Assembly: GCF_000524195.1 (NCBI RefSeq)
Contig: NW_020170445.1
Coordinates: forward strand, 393,969 to 457,968
Direction of reading: 5' to 3'
DNA from: Echinococcus granulosus
Taxonomy: Eukaryota; Platyhelminthes; Cestoda; Cyclophyllidea; Taeniidae
Length of the DNA stretch: 64,000 nt
Below the pieces are notes generated by a model. The model made no database searches, was not told the origin of the DNA, and was given only the letters and a program-made list of their open reading frames with translations. The position numbers and the translations under genes are program-made. Of this stretch, positions 60,300-64,000 are shown one piece after another. Within the stretch, counting starts at the first letter, position 1. Every line of letters begins with the position of its first letter.

Positions 60300-63200
60300 T
60301 GAGATGGCTTTTTTTCTGAATGCATTATTATATGTGTGGAAATATAACTATAAAAATCATCACAAGCAAATACAAACGGAATCTTATGTCACAAAGTACA
60401 GCTGGCTGATTCAAAGGATTCCTTCTTTAAGTACTCTATTCTCTTTTGCCATCTGGTATTCTCCGACAGCCTCTCCTGCTTCTTAGCTCTGTCCCTTTTC
60501 TTGTCTGCTATTGTCATGCAAATTCTATCAGTCGCGCAATAAATGCGCCATCAATTCGTGGGCCATCTACTGGTTGTTGTAGTTTGCAACAGTTGAACAA
60601 GTTTTGTCATTATGCAAGGTTCTGCTTATGTATTTCTTGACAGGCTACAACATCATTGTTTCAAGCTGAAGCGCCGTCTGTGTGGCTACTTTCAAAAGCC
60701 ATAAATTAAATTCCGCCCCCTTTTATGCCCATGTTTTTCACAAGTTTCACCTTTGACAGTTCGAATTCTATTTCGAAATCAAAAGGTACCTTTCATTAAC
60801 AAGAGAACTAATTCAAAATGTGAAAGTTTGGACTTTCGTATTTAAATCCACAGGTTATGAGTAACTTTTGAAATCTCTTCACTCATCGGTCTGTGTCAAT
60901 AGCAAACCTAAGATACAATTTAATCACACCAGCCCAGTGACCCACACGACGCGTGCGTCTCCCAAGTCGCCTCAATCCAAGCCAACCTGTGCACAGGTGA
61001 GTCAAACAAACATGACGCTCATTTCTACGTGGTGTCCACTGCAAGCATTGGTTGCTCCTTTTCCCCTCAAACATGGAAGCCTGTCGGTCAGACGAGACCA
61101 GCTATATGGTCTACTTTTGCCAATGATGCATGCATGTGAGTGTGGACTTTGGTGCAGTGTATGAGGTGGTTAATGCCAAATAACCAAATACCGCGTATGT
61201 CAGTGTGAATATGCTAATGCAATCACAGATGATGGGGATTGTGGTGAGCAGTTGTAATGGTATGTGATGGAATACGCATTCCCCTGACAATCACAATCCC
61301 ATCCATCTCCTCGATGCGTAGGTTCATCGTCAATTGGGAGGTAGTTTGTAGTTTGCTGGAGAGGCATAGTGTTGCAGTGAAACGTGCCTCATGGATTGAA
61401 TAGAATCAGCGCTAACAGAATGTGGTTATTAGACGTAGTCGTGTAAAATGCGTTGTGTACTTACTGTGTAATGGAAGACAAGGCTGAGGGTCATTGCAAA
61501 CGGCTGACTGAGGCAGCATTTTGGTTAACCTTTTAATGAGAAGCATATCTTTCATTTCATTTCCTTCATTTATAGCATATTTTAATTAGTAGCTCTTGTT
61601 AAAGTCTGTATTTGGGCAAAAATATTGGTGTAGAGACCTGAGTCGTCCATAAATACGAAAAACGTTATAGTTCAGAGAAATAAAGTTTATCAGAGGCGCA
61701 CTTGAGCGCTAAGAGGCTAGTAACTTCGTGCGAAGACCATGCCGTCTGGTGATAGCATAGAGTCCATATCTATCAATGCTCGCAAAACCAAAACTAAGAG
61801 CTGAAAGAATAATCAAACCACTACGCAGTCACTCTCACCTTTTGAGCGTCGTACTCAGCGCTCCCGGTACAACCCTCCTGCATCGGTCATCACAAAGCCG
61901 ACAGCACTGTAAGTGACACCCACAAATCATCAGCACCAGTCGTTGAATGCTCTAGCGATAGAGGAGATGATTGACCGCAAAGTCACTGGCCCCTCTTGGC
62001 AGTCCCACTGGATCTAGAGTTTCTTCTTATTTTAAAACTCTATTAGGGAAGGCTAAATGTGCAGGATATCATTTATGTCCGTTGCTAGCCGTAGGAGCAC
62101 TGGCCTACAAATGAACTCCTATAAAAAAGGTCGAGTTTAACATAGTTCCATGGAGATAAGATTTCGCCTCTATTCCTCCTCGACACTTGGTTTCTGCTTC
62201 AGAGCTGTCCAATCACATCTACCTGGGTTCTGTCCCACTGATAGAGTGGTGGAGGAGGTGCCGCATCTTCATATAAGTACCGAAGACGGCTCCGAACCAA
62301 ACTTTTCAAAGTGGTTTTCGGCTATTGTTGCTTTAGTTGTTGATAGCTTTCTTGTAGAATGTAAAGCCCTAGTGGGTGCTGAAAGTCCACATCATTTTTA
62401 ACCCTTCAGTTAGGGAATAACAGTAATGCTTTCCCTTCTTACGTAGAGTTAAGGTTTAGCATCCAGTAGTCGGAATCAAGGTAGTTTATCCTTTGAGATG
62501 GGATTTGCTTTACGCTACCACTAATGTAGCCCCCCAATCCTATCCTGAAGACAAAAGAAGTCATAATACCAGGATAGAATGTGTAATGCCGATGTGCAGA
62601 AGGAATGGGGCTATTGGCATGGCCCAAAGCCCATGCGCGTAGAAGAAATACAAAGGCGGGGCCTTAGGTGTTCACGAAACCTAAAGGAGGAACTAAATAA
62701 ATTATCAAAAATTACAGAATCTCCACGATAGACAGCAGTCAAGCACCGTTATTAATTACCTCAGTGGAAAAAACCACGCCAATAGGATCAGTAGCAGGGA
62801 GATGTAAGAGCCTCACCATGTCATGCCCCTGTCTCTCTGGCTACAAATCTACAAATAACTTACTTAATGACTATTTTCAGACTTCAGACTGATAAATTAT
62901 ACCACAGATTGTAATAATCAAAGCAACAAATTTAGCAAGGGTGAGATTTATCTCTCCAGATTGCCTAAATTTGAAGCAGATTCCAGGTGCTTTACATTCA
63001 TCTCTGCTTACGCGTAAGGGGAGGTTGAATTGAAACTTTGTGACAGCGCTAATTCGTTATTTACTCTATACAAGTGCTTTACAGAATCAGCTAACTGATT
63101 CCCATGACATTCCCACATCACTAGTGAGTTTGCACTAGATCACACGGGAGTGGGGTCACCAAACAATGTAAAAAGAGGCGTTTGGATTCATCAAGTCAAC

Positions 63201-63350
63201 TAGTCACATGACGGCGTGTTCATAGTACTCTCTTTTCATGTGGAACTTTGGACGGATCACGAGAAACTACTCACTTGTACGGACTTACATTGTTTTGTGG
63301 GCAAAAACACTAACCAATAACAGGTAAGTTCACCTTTACGAAAGTATAAG
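60300..63350. other. no recognisable gene; one repeat shared with the 44.4 kb insertion
   Basis: At 62,527-62,640 a stretch shares 'tgtagcc', 'cctga-gacaaaagaag-cata-tac' and a GGC-rich hairpin-like part with the second insertion in D2 (44,426-44,560). Within it CTATCCTG (62,539-62,546) can pair with CAGGATAG (62,570-62,577). Open frames of 83-98 codons in this interval have no support. Confidence 0.4.
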
Positions 63351-64000
63351 ATAGATAAAACATGAGAGCCAAATCCAGTAAAGTAATTATAAGATTAAGA
63401 TCATTTAGTGTCCAAATTACATTTAAGAGAAGTCTGTCTCAATTACCTTCCATTAAATATGCCTTAAGGCTGATGATGGAGCGCTCAGTAACTGCGATCA
63501 AGGCCATTTGGCAGACGCCAATGTTACGGAGGCGATTGGACAAGCGTCTGTACGTCAGTGGCATTCCTGGATTTTTAGGGTTCCGTTCCCGGCCTACGGC
63601 GCGGCACAGTACAGCACAGCAATCATTCTCTCGAAAATCGAGGTAGTGAGTTGAATACTTACCCGATCCGGGTAGTCTAATAAACCCATTATTAATTTGC
63701 CGCGCCGCAACACAAGGGACGGGATTTTTTAGATAGCGGAGAACGTGGGATTTCGAAGAGCTCAATCACTTCCGCACCAATAACGAGGTGAAAGAAGTTA
63801 CTTTAGACTGCCAACTATTTGTTGAGCCTCAATCTGCCTTTTAATTTGCAAACCTACGTCAAGGTAGTGTGCAAGTGCAAAAATGTAGACTGTGTTGTTT
63901 GGTCCTCCCTTTGATAAAAGCCAAAACTCCGGTTTTATTTAGACGTCTTTCGCAGTTGAATAATCGTACCCTTATCTATTGTCGACGCAAAGATGGGCTA
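63351..64000. other. no recognisable gene; GC-rich patch
   Basis: The part around 63,520-63,720 is richer in GC and CpG than the rest of the window and is open on both strands for 94-108 codons (63,362-63,646 plus; 63,765-63,439 minus). I recognise no domain. It may be a fragment of another repeat family entering from the right. Confidence 0.25.

Noticed and set aside
62527..62580. Possible hammerhead ribozyme (CTGAAGA core with a short stem)
   Set aside because: A CTGANGA box is present, but the matching GAAA and a proper stem II are not. The 44.4 kb copy lacks them too.

Overview
This is a metazoan nuclear window: spliced genes with standard GT-AG introns, low coding density, and many diverged duplications. 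I think a parasitic flatworm is the most likely source, with modest confidence. Two things point that way: 41-nt mini-introns at the 5' end of a gene, and several genes whose first recognisable exon starts directly after an AG, in frame, often without its own ATG. Spliced-leader trans-splicing with a leader ending in AUG is known from flatworms. Nothing looks prokaryotic, and I found no rRNA, tRNA or CRISPR array.

Two gene families dominate. The first is a cluster of membrane E3 ubiquitin ligases of the MARCHF1/MARCHF8 type (RING-CH finger plus two membrane helices). Five copies have readable exons: RING1 (+, 6.9-8.0 kb), RING2 (-, 13.3-14.3 kb), RING3 (-, 27.5-28.4 kb), RING4 (-, 41.4-42.3 kb) and RING5 (+, 57.6-58.8 kb). 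All have two main exons joined by one phase-0 intron of about 270-360 bp at the same place. RING1 and RING5 (type I) keep a long conserved cytoplasmic tail; RING2-4 (type II) have lost it in different ways. RING4 has also lost a zinc ligand and may be dying. Relics lie at about 0.58, 44.8, 49.9 and 52.4 kb, with orphan flanks at 1.5 and 60.0 kb.

The second family is CZIB (DUF866/UPF0587, CXXC-motif zinc-binding protein). One complete three-exon copy on the minus strand (54.6-55.6 kb) keeps both CXXC motifs. Six relics (2.0, 11.3, 16.5, 20.0, 32.5 and 35.5 kb) carry stops, a lost splice donor or deletions.

The rest is mostly duplicated non-coding DNA. A large segmental duplication relates about 18.5-31.3 kb to 37.5-44.7 kb; it carries RING3/RING4 and a third, unrecognised block (A/B). 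The first copy is longer, and the extra stretch holds a decayed Ty3/gypsy pol fragment (24.06-25.4 kb). A smaller duplication relates 5.5-8.4 kb to 56.5-59.7 kb around RING1 and RING5. The picture is a birth-and-death cluster in both orientations, not an operon: copies of two gene types amplified together with their flanks, most of the CZIB copies dead, and RING copies at every stage from intact to fragment. All homology statements were made by eye; gene models need transcript evidence.
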